Source: Ceratothoa steindachneri
Taxonomy: Eukaryota > Arthropoda > Malacostraca > Isopoda > Cymothoidae
Direction of reading: 5' to 3'
Length of the DNA stretch: 64,000 bases
Assembly: GCA_963969495.1 (NCBI GenBank)
Contig: OZ018317.1
Location: 29,940,503-30,004,502, forward strand
How positions within the stretch are numbered: position 1 is the first letter of the stretch; each line of letters starts with the position of its first letter. The notes beneath the pieces are model-generated. The model had not been told where the DNA came from and did not search any database. It was given only the letters and a program-made list of their open reading frames with translations. A program made the translations under genes and the position numbers. Shown piece by piece: positions 32,415 to 43,698 of this stretch.

Positions 32415-34558
32415 AGTTAGATTTTTGTAGTATTATTACCTTTCATTACAAAGACCTTTTTGGTATTAAATGAGGGTATTTTCCTCCTGGACTCAATTCT
32501 ACTCCTTATATAGCCGTCCCGTTTGTCTTCTCCACAAACTGCTAGTGACGGTTATGTGACCAGTTTGATGCATCTCTTAACTGCTTGTGTGTGACAAGGA
32601 AACTTCAGAATATCCAATTTAGGTTTATGACTGACAAATTCTGTAAGTTGATCATCAGAAAGCGTTATCGTCAGCGGAGTTTTGGTCACAACGGTCTGCT
32701 GCCAATTAATTAGGTGGATGTAGTCGACAGCTCCAAAGTTTATGTCAGGGATCTTGAAAGTGCGTATTGATTTCCCTTTATAATCCTTTCGTGCTTTCAT
32801 AATTCTTCTCAATGCGAGTTCCCGAATATCTTGCAGCATACAGAGAAGAATGTTTTCGGCATGTGCAGATTAAGCATTCCATTGAATCACTGGGGCAACT
32901 ATATCTTTCAGCTGTTTGTTCATCCATTGCAGTGATTGCACTGTCTTAAAGAAGTTGAGTGCTCCATCTTGCGAAGAAGAGTTAGCTTATATTTCAAACC
33001 AGCATGGTGCATATACCTTCATGATGAACAAGACAATGGATTTCAGCGTGTCAAAAGGGCTCTTACGAGCCATTTCAGCAGAACATTTCCTTGTGGGATA
33101 GATAGAAGGATATCAAACAGATACTTTTGATGGGTGCTCAAATTTCCTCTATCAGCAGACTCCAAGTTAGTCGGAATTGGCTCGAATTCAACAACACTTA
33201 GTCTCACATTTACCCAGTTGTTTCCCCATAGGTACGACAAATCCACGAGGCCTCGTTGTTTTCCTATCCAAATTGTTGATGAGATGGCGCAATGGGAGCT
33301 CATTTACATGGAACTGGCAAATAAACCAATGTAGTGGTCTATTAAGTTTTCTTCTAACATTCTGATCACACCTCCTTTTGTTCCTGTACTCACTGCTGTT
33401 TCATCGCATCCCACAGCAACGAGTTCACCAGTTGCAATGTTATTTGTTTCTATGAAGATACGAAAATATTGCGTCGCATATTGCTATTTCAGAATCTATC
33501 TTAATTCTCAGGTGTCCAAGGTATTCTAAGCCAGGTTATTCTATCATAGAGACATGCTCTTCCATTATCTTCTTCATGTGATGAGTTCCCTCCATCGTCT
33601 CAACAACAAATGTGCTATCTTCTCTACCATCAAAATAAATAAATTATAATGGCTTATCCCATCTAATTTCTTGGTGTAGTGTAGCACGTTCTTTGACACA
33701 CTCTCTTCTAACATTTGAGCTGTCAACTACTGCAGAAGTTTCTTTGCCTTCAATTGACGATAAGTCCTGAAGGATTTAACTTGTTATTAAAGATGCAGCT
33801 CGATCAGACACACCAGTGCGGTCACATGGCAACGCAAGGTCTGACAATTTTATTCGATTTGATGGAGTCTTGTATGCAATATTTTTGTTTACTTCCTTGC
33901 GTTTTACGGATGAGGGAATCTCATAGTCCCTACCTTCGTCAGCATATTCTGTTTATGTGCTGGATGAAGGAAGAATCACTTCGATGTTATCTGTCGAAGT
34001 GGATGGTTGATTTAAGAGACAATACTTACGATTCTTCTTAACTGCACTCTGAATATTCTTCTTTGATTAAATTTGATCGATATTACCTATTGCCATTTTC
34101 CTAGTTGTTCGTTGGTCTTCCAGAAACGTTTGCTCCAATGGCGGCACATTCTTTTCTTTGCTAAAAGAACAGTTTTCAAAGCTATCTATCGCATTTACAA
34201 TACGAAATATCAAACAATTGTTCTGCATTCTTTGTAAAATCGTCACATTTTTCCTGCTAATATTTATCATTAAAGCCTGATATTTTGAATAATAATTTAA
34301 AAATCTTTTTCTAACTGCCTCTATTGACACACAAGGGATTGCTGCCGTTTTCCAAATAGAAATTAACTTCTCCGCTACTAATGTGATAATTTGTTTAATT
34401 GGCGGGTCTTTTCTATTGCGGATCTTTTCCTTTTCTTGCTCAAACAAAACATATTTTATAACATCTTTTTTAAGTTGGCAACACTCTTTCACTAATATCG
34501 CAGGGTGCGGCAAACAAAGGGCTTTCAATTTCATGACGCGTTCTAGGTTTAAATGCAA
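32415..34558 (-). pseudogene. Transposase-like protein of an unnamed family
   Basis: Conserved-looking blocks, minus strand in order: an N-terminal helical domain (34558-34067, with IWKTAAIPCVSIEAVRKRF); VAVGCDETAVSTGTKGGVIR (about 33405-33345); after a frameshift, HWFICQFHVNELPLRHLINN (about 33330-33270); FEPIPTNLESADRGNLSTHQ and KYLFDILLSIPQG (about 33180-33085); and a C-terminal part (32839-32417) with FPCHTQAVKRCIKLVT and GEDKRDGYIRSRIESRRK. I recall these blocks as a recurring repeat-encoded protein in arthropods and cnidarians, without an established name. Stops and frameshifts at least near 33330 and 32545 inactivate it. The acidic residues of GCDET are candidates for catalysis, which is inference. 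Confidence 0.55.
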
Positions 34559-34696
34559 TAATTAAATATTGTTTTAATTTTTTTTCTTACATGTAAAAGC
34601 TCTGAAATATAATAAAATATTTATTATACACTATAAATAACTGTTCTTAAATACAAATAGAAGAATGTAATCAAAACAATAGACACTAGACAGAGT

Positions 34697-34716
34697 TACA
34701 CACACACACACACACA
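34697..34716. repeat. Short (AC)n run
   Basis: About ten AC units upstream of the nested element's gene. Confidence 0.9.
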
Positions 34717-35455
34717 TCACTCATCGAGATCCTCTGCGCTACTGAAACATAATTGTCACGTACGCTGCTATAATATGTCATTGATGAACCTCTAAATATC
34801 AATCAATTACTTTTAAAATTCGTTTACTTGTTCTTTAAAATACAATAATTATTTGTTTGGAGGTATCAATTTAAAATTGGAATTTAATTTTCAGATATAA
34901 TACACGAAAGTCAAAATTTAGTTGAAAATCACATTATTTTCAATTTTCAATGGCGTTGAGGAACCTTTAAAAATTATTATATCAAAAAATCCTTTTAGGA
35001 GGTTTAATTTGACAGATGGCCCCATAAAAAAATCGCGGTGGGAAACTAAATTTCATAAAAACGAAATTTCTCTCCACCCTAATGTATAATTAGCAGTCAG
35101 TAACACTACATTCGGACGAACACCTACAGTACATACTCTGAAAAAAAATTCCATAACTCATTCAGGTTTTGTACACAAAGTTGGAGACACTGTGTTAGTT
35201 GATGTCATTCAAACAAATCGGTGTTGTCAGATTCCAAATCAAGAATTATCATACTGACCACAAAATTATGGAATTTCGACTAAAATTATAGTACATAGTC
35301 ACCACTAAAGGCACTCATACCATTTATTTGTATTTGTATTTTTATATAGTACTTAAAGAAAAGTCATTTGCTACATTATTTTCCTCATTATATTTCCCCC
35401 TTGAAAACCTAAAATTTTCCTCCGGGAGAAATTTCCCCCAGGTTGGGAAATATTG

Positions 35456-35630
35456 TCCTAACTAAACCTAACCCAATCTAACCTAAGTTTAATCTTACCA
35501 AATTCAAACTAACTTACCCTAACTTAACCATACCTAGGCTAATTTATGCTATCCTAACCAAACCTACTCGTACCTAACCTAGATTTAACCTTACCTAACC
35601 TAACCAAAACCTCACCCAACCTTTCCACGT
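35456..35630. repeat. Degenerate AACCT (telomere-like) tract, right of hAT
   Basis: CTAACTAAACCTAACCCAAT and similar units, continuous in type with 29325-29423. Confidence 0.75.
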
Positions 35631-35770
35631 GTCCGAATTTAACATAAGATCCCGCTTTTTTGTGCGATATTTTGCAGAATAATAGCAATGTATTCAGATG
35701 TAGGAATATATACAAATAATGCAATGAATTCAATCGCACCCTAGTAATTTAACATTATTTCTAAACACTA

Positions 35771-36985
35771 CGCACTTAAGTGGCAAAAGTTATGGGAAAG
35801 GTATCTTGTATGGTGTAGGTCGTAGGACCTCCTTTAGCCCACAAAGGGCAGCAATTCAACTTGGCATCGACTCCACAAGTAGACGGAAGACTTACGGGAA
35901 GATGTTGACCCATATCCTCTCGATCGTTGTTAATAGTTCATTGGTGTTGTAGGTGCAGGATCATGGGTGGTAAAGACCTGGCCACCATTTTTTTTTATAA
36001 ATGCTTGATTGGATTCATGTTGGCTACATGTTTTGTCTACAACATTCATTCCAATTCTTCAGAAAGTTCCTCGAACCAATTCTGGGTGAGTTAGACCCGA
36101 TTATAAATTGCATTATCGTATTGAAATTTCCCATCATTGTTGGGGGACATAAAATCCATGGATGGGTGCAAATGTTTACGAAGCAGTGCAACGTAGCAGT
36201 CACTTTGTGAATGACGTGTTTAGGTAGACCAGTGGACCCACCCCATATCACGTAAGCACAACACACACCATTATGGAACTACCACCAGCCTGAACGGATT
36301 CTTGTTGACAGCTAGCCCCCATTGCCTCATGAGGTCTGCGCCACACCTGAACTCTACCATCAGCCCCAAACAACTGTAACTGTGACTCACTGGTCACGTC
36401 ACATATTGCCAGTCATCTAGGATACAATTATCAACACCAAAAGCCCATGTGCGACGTTATATTCGGTGTCGTCATGTTAACAGACACACACTGGTGGGCC
36501 TTCTGCTCCCATATTCCATGGAAGTTAAAGAACGTTGCATTGGCATGATGGGATGTGCGTCTCGTGTATTTGATATGGATGCGATTTGAGGCAGTGTTGC
36601 TTGTCTTTTACCTTGAACAATTCTAGGCAGACGCCTCTGGTTACTATCATTAGACAACCATGGTTCGGCCACTGCGCTATCCACGGCCTTCCATGAGATT
36701 TCCCGATACACAGATGACACCGTAAGTCGAAGGAAGATGAATGTCCGCACATTTTTACAAATGCAATATCCCCTCCGTCTGGCGTCCGCGATCATTCTTC
36801 GTTAGAACTTCGATAATTCACGTCGTCACCTTGTTAGAAACAGCTTAGCCGTTATTCCCACTCGACCACAAAAGGTCAGGTCACAACTGATACAGTACTG
36901 TGAATTTTCATTACGTTATAGTACAATGGTACTGCACACCATTACCTTTACATATAACTATGCCATGATTTTTGGCCCTTTACTG
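35771..36985 (-). mobile_element. Tc1-like transposon, decayed
   Basis: The left end, CGCACTTAAGTGGCAAAAGT, and the right end on the opposite strand, CAGTAAAGGGCCAAAAATCA, are similar inverted repeats of about 28 bases. TA adjoins both sides (35769-35770 and 36986-36987). CAGT at the start and the GGCCAAAA motif are typical of Tc1 ends. The 1.2-kb length is normal for Tc1 elements. A transposase relic fills it. Confidence 0.75.
35840..36850 (-). pseudogene. Tc1-like transposase relic
   Basis: Minus-strand pieces follow the family order: a helix-turn-helix remnant in the open frame 36795-36472 (RRLPRIVQGKRQ, SMEYGSRRPTSVCLLT), then VTSESQLQLFGADGRVQVWR and VQAGGSSIMV (about 36395-36255), a degraded YGVGPLVYL piece (about 36250-36220), GNFNTIMQF-type remains of the QDNA region, and a C-terminal LWSRCQVE near 35870. 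ESQLQLFGADGRVQVWR corresponds to the DESRFxLxxxDGRxRVWR block; the leading Asp is Ser here (TSES), so the first catalytic residue appears lost. Stops occur throughout. Confidence 0.7.
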
Positions 36986-36989
36986 TATA

Positions 36990-37425
36990 TACCTTATTAA
37001 TTGCCTCTCTGTAAGCTTATTTAGTAACCCCAATCCATCGAGTGGCAATATATATTAGAAAATGATTTACATAATTTGCCAGTGCTTTGCACCTTAATAT
37101 CATTTTAGGAAATTTTCTGTGCACGCATACTTTAATTGTGTACGCCATAAAATCATGTTGGCACCTCCTCCCGGTATATGGTTATTCTTGCATTTATTAA
37201 TCATTCCTGAAGTGTTGAAAAAAGGATAAGAGAGACTTTGGCCACCAAGAGAGGGGAAAAATCGACCTCAGCGACTTTTTTAATAATACTTTGATCAGGC
37301 GAAGAAAACTTGCCATAAATAAGCGAGCTGGTTTTTACTTCTTAACAACTCGTACGACTCGTCTCCATCGCGTGACCTCCACACTTTTCTAGTTTCATTA
37401 AGCGGGAAAAATACACAGATGAATA
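36990..37425. other. No recognisable gene
   Basis: Unique-looking A/T-rich DNA. Confidence 0.45.
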
Positions 37426-37429
37426 AAAA

Positions 37430-37600
37430 AGCCAGATAGAGAGGCAAACAGGTAGATAGACAGACAGGCAAACAAACAAACAGAAAACAGACAGAACTAT
37501 AGTTGTACACAGGCAGAAAAATGAAGTCAAACAGACGAACTAATAGACAGAAATACAAAGATATATAGAGAGAGACGAAAAGACAGATAGAGAAGCAGAC
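37430..37600. repeat. Degenerate (ACAG/ATAG)n tract
   Basis: AGATAGAGAGGCAAACAGGT and similar four-base units continue for about 170 bases. Confidence 0.75.
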
Positions 37601-37619
37601 CTATTTTTATTAACTAATA

Positions 37620-38100
37620 AACTAATAGACGTTAAACAACGAGGGCATTTCGGTCAGAGGGCTTATAAGCTCGTAAATAAAGTGGTGAGGTTTGAAAAAG
37701 TGATGATTTAGAGGTGTGTAACCCAGTCCAAAGAGAAGACTACTCAGCGCTCTCAGGAACGGGAAAGACACGCAACTCTCCAAATGACACTCCTTACGTG
37801 TAGTGTAAATGTGAGAATGTTTTGGCAGAATGAGCCAGGGTTGCCACAAGCAAGACTTGGCAAGAATTTGTCTTGAATTAGTGCAATCAAGCCATTAATC
37901 TTTTGAATAACGAGACTCATCAAACTTAACAATAATTTAACTAAATTAATGCATGGTAAAATTGGCTTGATTTGTTTGTTTTTTGTAGTAACTAGGTACT
38001 TTTGCTGTTTTAGACACCCCTCAAAGAACCAAATTTGGTACTTTATTGGAGCAGGCTCGATGTAGGGTGGGAGGGGGGGAGTGAAATTGCCAACCATTTG
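37620..38100. other. No recognisable gene
   Basis: A 145-codon minus-strand frame (38190-37753) runs from the minisatellite into this DNA; its N-terminus is minisatellite translation and the rest has no family signature. Confidence 0.4.
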
Positions 38101-38129
38101 AGTGACATCTCGAGCAATGGCTGTAAGCT

Positions 38130-39326
38130 CTTGTGTGTGCAGGATAGAATTGGTATATGTGAAGGAATTGGTGTGTGAGAGGGAATTCATGTGTGTACAT
38201 GTTGATATTTTTGTGTGCGAAGGAATTGATGTACAAGAGGTAATTCAGGTGCGTGGATAATGGAATTGGTGTGAGAGAGACAATTGATGTGTGTGCGTGA
38301 TATATTAGAGTGTATGTGTGTGTGAAGGAATTTGTGGGTGAGGGGGAATTGATGCGTGTTTATGATGGAATTTGTGTGTGTGATAAAATTCATGTTCATG
38401 CATGATGGAATTGGTGTTTGAGAGGCAAGTGATGTATGTATATGATAGAATTGGTGTGTGTGTGTGTTTGTGTGTGTGTGATGGAATTGGTCTGTCCATG
38501 TATGATGGAATTGATATGTGTGATAGAATTGGTGTGTGATAAGTATTTATGTTTGTGTGTATGATAGGGTTGGTGTGTGAGGGAAATGTTGTGTGTAATA
38601 GAATATATATGTGTAAGGGAATTGTTGTGTGAAAGGGATTTATGCGTATATATGATGGAAATGGTGTGTGATGGAATTGGTGTGTGAGAGGGAATTGTTA
38701 TGTGTGTATAAGAGAATTGGTGTATTTGATGAAATATGTGTGGAAGAGAATTGATATGTGTGAAGGAATTGTTGTGAGAGAAGGAATTGGTGTGTGTACG
38801 ATGGAATTGATATGTGAGAGGGAATTTATCTATGTATATGAGAAAATTTGTGTGTTTTATGGAATTGGTGTGTGCGATGGAATTGGTGTATGGCTGGGAA
38901 TCGATGTGTGCATGGCAAAAATTAGTGCGTGTGTGATGGAATTGGTATATGTTATGGAATTGATGCGTGTATCGAGGAATTGGTGTGTGAGAGGTAAGTG
39001 ATGTTATTTGGATGTAATTGGTGTTTTTGTATATGTGTGTGAATTAGGGAATTGGCGCGTGTGATAGAATTGGTGTGTGAGAAAAATTCATATTTGTGTA
39101 TGATGTAATTGGTGTGTATGATAGAATTGATGTGCATGATGAAATTGGTGTGTGTGTGATGGAATTGGTGTGTGTGATGGAATTGGTGTGTATGATGGAA
39201 TTGGCGTGTGCGATGGAATTGATGTGCATGATGAAATTGGTGTGTGTGTGTGTGTGATGGAATTGGTGTGTATGATGGAATTGGCGTGTGTGATGGAATT
39301 GGTGTGTGTGATGGAATTGGTGTGTA
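38130..39326. repeat. GATGGAATTGGTGTGTGT minisatellite, left part
   Basis: Over 60 imperfect units of about 16-24 bases, most regular at 39140-39326. The variation is in the GT run length and in inserted GAGAGG or ATGTATAT. Its right part resumes at 40629 beyond the mariner. Confidence 0.92.
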
Positions 39327-40628
39327 CGAGGGGGAGTCAAAAAGTTCTCAGATAAATGGCATAAAATTTTTATTTGTAATAATACTGTAATCATTTTTCT
39401 ACATAAGCTCCATTAACATCTATACACTTTCTTAATCTATGAATCCAACGGTAAAGACCATCTTTGTAGAATTCACGGGGTTGTCTCTGGCACCAAGTAA
39501 TGACCTGCTTTTTTGCTTCATCTAATGATTGAAACCGGGTTCCTTTTAGGTGTCCCTTTAAATTTGGAAACAGAAAAAAGTCAGAGGGTGCTAAATCAGG
39601 GCTATAAGGGGGATGAGCAAGAGTTTCCCATCGAAATTCCCGTAGCTGAGATCTCACAGCTTTGGACGAATGTGCAGGGGCATTGTCATGGTGGAACAAG
39701 ATTTGCTTGTGGAGCTTTCCTCGTCGTTTTTTGGCTATTGAAGTTTTCAGCTTCCTTAAAACTCCTTCGTAATAGCTGGATGTAACAGTTTTTTGTCCTT
39801 CTAAGAAGTCTATTAAAATAATTCCCTCCGAATCCCAAAAAACTGTAGCCATTATCTTCTTAACGGACCTCTCTGTCTTGAACTTGATAGGCCCTGCTGC
39901 CCCCCTTGGGTGCCACTCTTTTGATTGATTTTTACTTTCAGGATCAAACTGATACACCCAAGTTTCATCTCCCGTTACGAGGCGCTCAAAAAAACTATCC
40001 TCGTTTGCTTCAATCTTGGTCAAAATAGCCAAAGAAAGGTTGGCCCTATGATTCAGCTGGTCTTCTCGCAACGCTTTTGGGACCCAACGTGCTGAAAGCT
40101 TGCTCAGGCCAAGATTTTCAGTTAGAATTCCAAATGCTGAGCCATGAGAGATTTCACATGCATTGGCAACTTCATCAAAAGTAATACGGCGATCTTTATC
40201 CACTAGATTCCTCACAAGCTCGACATTTTCTGGGTTAATGGAGGTGGAGGGTCTCCCTTCACGTGGATCATCTTCAACTTCTTCTCTGCCCCCCTTGAAG
40301 CGCTTAATCCAGTCGTAAACTACCGCTCTACATGGCGAAGAGTCACCATAAACCTGTTGTAGAGCGTCAATAATCTTAACAGGCTTCCAATCAAGTTTAG
40401 TCAGGAATTTAATGTTCGCTCTTATCTCAAAATTTGCCATTTTATGGGTTCAAAAAAGTAACCTTTTTGAAGCACATCTAATACAAAGAGCCTCGACAAA
40501 TTGAATGACGAATCTTGTAGGAATTGTTCAGAAAACATGAAAGTCGTGTTTGACCCTGTATTTACTTGTACAAAATCGAACATTTCAATAATCTGGCATT
40601 TGTCTGAGAACTTTTTGACTCACCTACG
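39327..40628 (-). mobile_element. Full-length mariner, 1302 bp
   Basis: The inverted ends are nearly identical for about 33 bases: CGAGGGGGAGTCAAAAAGTT at the left and CGTAGGTGAGTCAAAAAGTT on the other strand at the right, both followed by CTCAGA-AAATG. TA lies on each side (39325-39326 and 40629-40630). Length and ends are standard for mariner. The host DNA is minisatellite on both sides. An uninterrupted transposase frame occupies most of it, making this the best preserved element in the window. Confidence 0.95.
39391..40440 (-). CDS. Mariner transposase, apparently intact
   Basis: 349 codons with no stop or frameshift, starting ATG at 40440; mariner transposases are usually about 340-355 residues. 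An N-terminal DNA-binding region with two helix-turn-helix-like parts (DALQQVYGDSSPCRAVVYDW, ~25-44; FDEVANACEISHGSAFGIL, ~88-106), the WVPxxL linker motif at 119-124, then the catalytic triad D158 (VTGDETW), D252 (HHDNAPAHSS) and D287 in YSPDLAPSDFFLFP. The spacing between the last two is 34 residues, which is DD34D as in mariner proper. The protein cuts the element out at TA sites and pastes it elsewhere in the nucleus. All key residues are present, so activity is possible but unproven. Confidence 0.95.
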   Translation of the reverse strand: MANFEIRANIKFLTKLDWKPVKIIDALQQVYGDSSPCRAVVYDWIKRFKGGREEVEDDPREGRPSTSINPENVELVRNLVDKDRRITFDEVANACEISHGSAFGILTENLGLSKLSARWVPKALREDQLNHRANLSLAILTKIEANEDSFFERLVTGDETWVYQFDPESKNQSKEWHPRGAAGPIKFKTERSVKKIMATVFWDSEGIILIDFLEGQKTVTSSYYEGVLRKLKTSIAKKRRGKLHKQILFHHDNAPAHSSKAVRSQLREFRWETLAHPPYSPDLAPSDFFLFPNLKGHLKGTRFQSLDEAKKQVITWCQRQPREFYKDGLYRWIHRLRKCIDVNGAYVEK

Positions 40629-40730
40629 TATGATGGAATTGGTGTGTGTGTGTGATGGAATTGGTGTGTGTGATGGAATTGGGAGTGTCAAAGGGAATTG
40701 ATGTTTGTGTATGAAGGAAAACTTCACATC
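40629..40730. repeat. GATGGAATTGGTGTGTGT minisatellite, right part
   Basis: The array continues directly from the mariner's right TA with three or four units, confirming that the mariner entered an existing array. Confidence 0.9.
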
Positions 40731-40923
40731 CATGCTATTCAAGAATGTAAGTCATCAAACTACGCATTTGCACCGCACACTCCCACACACTTCAAAATTA
40801 TATTCAGGGACTCAACAACTCGGGAGTGTGTGTATGTGTGAAAGAAAGAATATGAGGAGCGAAAATATCAAACAAATCATTTATCTGAAAAGTTAAAAAA
40901 CTTTTTTTTTTTAATCATATATA

Positions 40924-41277
<354 letters not shown>

Positions 41278-41907
41278 CTACGAGTCCCTATCTCCATTTC
41301 TGAGATCCTTTTTAACGGGTCTTTCTAAAATCCATCCTTCGTCTGCCATGTTCCATCCTTCTTTCGGTTACTCAGCGCACCCTCGATAGCCAGTTGCATT
41401 AGTTCTTTTTTTTCTCAAAAAAGGGGGTGCAAGGGTGTGTCTTCCTGTGTCAACATCGGACAACTCAAGTTTTCCCCTTTCCTAAGCCCCCCTGCCCCCC
41501 CCCCATCGCCCATATGCTAATTCGTCGGAGATTGAATTTTTCCTAAATTGATGACTAAGATTACAATGAATTATTGTTCTAAAGCGCATTGCTGCAAGGT
41601 GGCATCCTCTCCTCTCCATAGGCACTCGCACACAGATATACACAGCTACGTGCATACACACACGCATATATATGCACTTTTAAGTAGAACAGTTTCGATG
41701 GCAGAAGCAACACTTTTTAGTTATTTGCCTCGGCTTAGCACGAAATTTTGAGCCAAAAGGTCAGGGAACTGGGAGAGTGGAGGTCTGAAAGAAACGCATC
41801 TATTTTGTATAATCAACATTGTCCAGCCCGTATCGATTCGTTTTCTCACTCTCCCGAAGCAATGGAACCTCCTCCTTTGTAAGTGGGAGTAGGTCCTGCT
41901 TGGCACT

Positions 41908-42020
41908 GACCAATCCTGGCCTGTCTTTACCTTAAACTGACCAATCCTGGGCTGTCTTTACCTTAAACTGACCAATCCTCTTCTAGCAACGCCAGCCTCC
42001 TTTATAGTTGCTATGGTGAC
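41908..42020 (+). promoter_or_regulatory. Three CCAAT boxes and an X-box-like site
   Basis: ACTGACCAATCCT occurs three times with CCAAT at 41910, 41941 and 41972, so the period is exactly 31 bases. The copies are parts of a short tandem repeat. At 42007-42020, GTTGCTATGGTGAC fits the RFX X-box consensus (RYYVYYnnRRNRAC). NF-Y and RFX sites together mark ciliary and some other promoters in animals. No convincing gene follows, so a promoter role is inference. Confidence 0.4.
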
Positions 42021-42677
42021 CGAGCCGACAGGAAATAGACAAATATTGGAAATGTCAATAAGACGGGGAGGACGAGTGGCTTCTGATAGAAATTTTGCAG
42101 ATTAAGAGTTAGTAAAGGCGGAAGCAATAAAGCCAAGTAACCAGATTTCGCCTTTGAAACAGTATAACATAAGCTTCATTTTAAAAATACACTTAGGCTT
42201 CAATGCTTGACTCTTGAATTTTAGGGTTGGAAATTCTGGAGCGCTTCTGTAGCAATCAGAGGAAGGATATTAGAAAAGGGGAGAACTACGGAGCGAGAAC
42301 TACGAAGAGAGAGCAAAGAAGACAGAAGAAAGCGAGAGAGGGGAGAATCATGGAGAATCATTATAAACGGGGCTTCTGATTCAGATAGGATGGACAGTCT
42401 TGGTAATGTCACCAGCAGAATATGTGAACGAGAGCCAGACAACAAAATGACGGATATGCGTCGAAGATGTACACATCTCTCCCCCCTCCTCCAGCGCTAC
42501 AGGGAGAGTAAACCCCACATGAAAGTAGTGCTAAGAAGACTACGAAGGATGCAAAGGCGGAGAAGACTGCGAAGATCTACGAGATCTACGAGATCTACGA
42601 AGTCTGCCGAATGAAGATTGAACAGAGATATTTTATACAGTTATGGAATACTCAGAGACAGACACATAGACACACTC

Positions 42678-42680
<3 letters not shown>

Positions 42681-42736
<56 letters not shown>
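42681..42736. repeat. (AT)n microsatellite
   Basis: A pure TA run. Confidence 0.95.
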
Positions 42737-42738
<2 letters not shown>

Positions 42739-42807
42739 TACTTGTAATTTATCTGTTCCTTGGGAATTTGATTCGTAGTAGGAATATGAAGACCCAGGCA
42801 ATGGCTC

Positions 42808-42853
42808 TAAACATTTATTGGCTGGACGTTTCGAACCTCAACTGAGACCATCA
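42808..42853 (-). other. Penelope-end-like CGAAACGTC motif
   Basis: On the minus strand: GATGATGATGG, a hairpin-forming CTCAGTTGAG, then GTTCGAAACGTCCAGCC. The CGAAACGTC block and preceding stem match the hammerhead-like layout at 9879, although the CTGANGA block is not exact here (TCGATGATGA). Confidence 0.35.
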
Positions 42854-42859
42854 TCATCG

Positions 42860-43600
42860 ACTAACAACAAGGGACAAAAAAATATTAACACTAAAAGTTA
42901 AAAAAATACATTAAATAAGGGCTTAAAAGCAAGGAAGGGTAAATCAATATAATAGACAAATATTGAGAGCTATGCAAAACAAACATAACATTACATAAAA
43001 TTACTTAACAATATCCAGTGTAATATTGCAAAAAACGGAGAAGACGTAAATTTTTAATACAAACTAACTTGAGGAGCAAAAATTAAAAACTGAATGGATT
43101 TAATAATAGAAAACTCATTATATTATAAACCAAAACCAAAAACGCAAATGAGGACAAATTACAAAGATGGACTAACCTCTATCGTTGGAGTTGTGAGAGC
43201 AACTGACTAACGTTAGAAAACTAATAACGATGGATATTCAATTGGTCTGTTGGGTTGATAGATTGATTAACCGGTTATATACGGTGAGTAATTTAATTGA
43301 AGAGGTGTAATTATTTAAATTAAGGGTTATTTTACTGATGTACAGCGACTCTAAGATATTCAACTTAAGAGATGTTGAGGCTGAAGACAAGATGATAAAT
43401 GATTCAGGATTAAGAGGATGTTGGTGATAATCAGAGGGTTGCCTAATAAAAAGAGGCTTCTGGGTTAGAAATGGGAATGCCAGTCCTGGGAGACAAACCC
43501 AAGAGTTTAGCGATCCTTAATTTTAGTTGAAAACTAGTTTGGCACACATAACGACTGTGGCAGGTCGCACAAGTATAATTGTAAACTACACGGGATCGCA
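42860..43600. other. No recognisable gene
   Basis: A/T-rich DNA downstream (minus-strand sense: upstream) of the motif at 42808; it may be the interior of the same element, but no frame survives. Confidence 0.4.
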
Positions 43601-43628
43601 AGCCCATAGGAATTGACTCCATGAGTCA

Positions 43629-43630
<2 letters not shown>

Positions 43631-43676
<46 letters not shown>
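43631..43676. repeat. (AT)n microsatellite
   Basis: A pure TA run 22 bases left of the small foldback element. Confidence 0.95.
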
Positions 43677-43678
<2 letters not shown>

Positions 43679-43698
43679 ACAAATATCCAAGACAAATT

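Larger units (their letters stand above)
32091..35080 (-). mobile_element. Nested DNA transposon with 10-bp target duplications
   Basis: It begins AGGGTGGA at 32091 and ends with the complement TCCACCCT at 35080. AATGTATAAT occurs on both sides (32081-32090 and 35081-35090), a perfect 10-bp duplication. The inverted ends agree well only over the first eight bases and loosely over about thirty. It carries one decayed minus-strand gene (32415-34558). Ten-base duplications suggest a Mutator-like or related superfamily, but I cannot place it by the protein. Confidence 0.78.
29424..35455 (-). mobile_element. hAT DNA transposon split by a nested element
   Basis: The left end is CAGTGGTTCCCAAACTTTTT. 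The right end, on the opposite strand, is CAATATTTCCCAACCTGG, and both share the CA-----TTCCCAA hAT pattern. Flanking octamers are TCCTAACC (29416-29423) and TCCTAACT (35456-35463), but the surroundings are AACCT repeat, so this match is weaker evidence than usual. Without the 2990-bp insertion at 32091 the element would be about 3.03 kb, normal for hAT. Its transposase reads on the minus strand. Confidence 0.8.

Noticed and set aside
37430..37600. CRISPR-like or spaced repeat array
   Set aside because: Simple ACAG/ATAG low complexity with no spacers; the DNA is clearly eukaryotic.
37753..38190. 145-codon minus-strand frame
   Set aside because: Its first part is minisatellite translation and the rest has no recognisable domain.
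38684..39394. Frames with repeated CDGIGV or HTNSI patterns
   Set aside because: They are translations of the GATGGAATTGGTGTGTGT minisatellite on both strands, not genes.
42390..42614. Arg-rich 74-codon frame downstream of the X-box cluster
   Set aside because: Its C-terminus is a GATCTACGA simple repeat and the start is not supported by any conserved motif.
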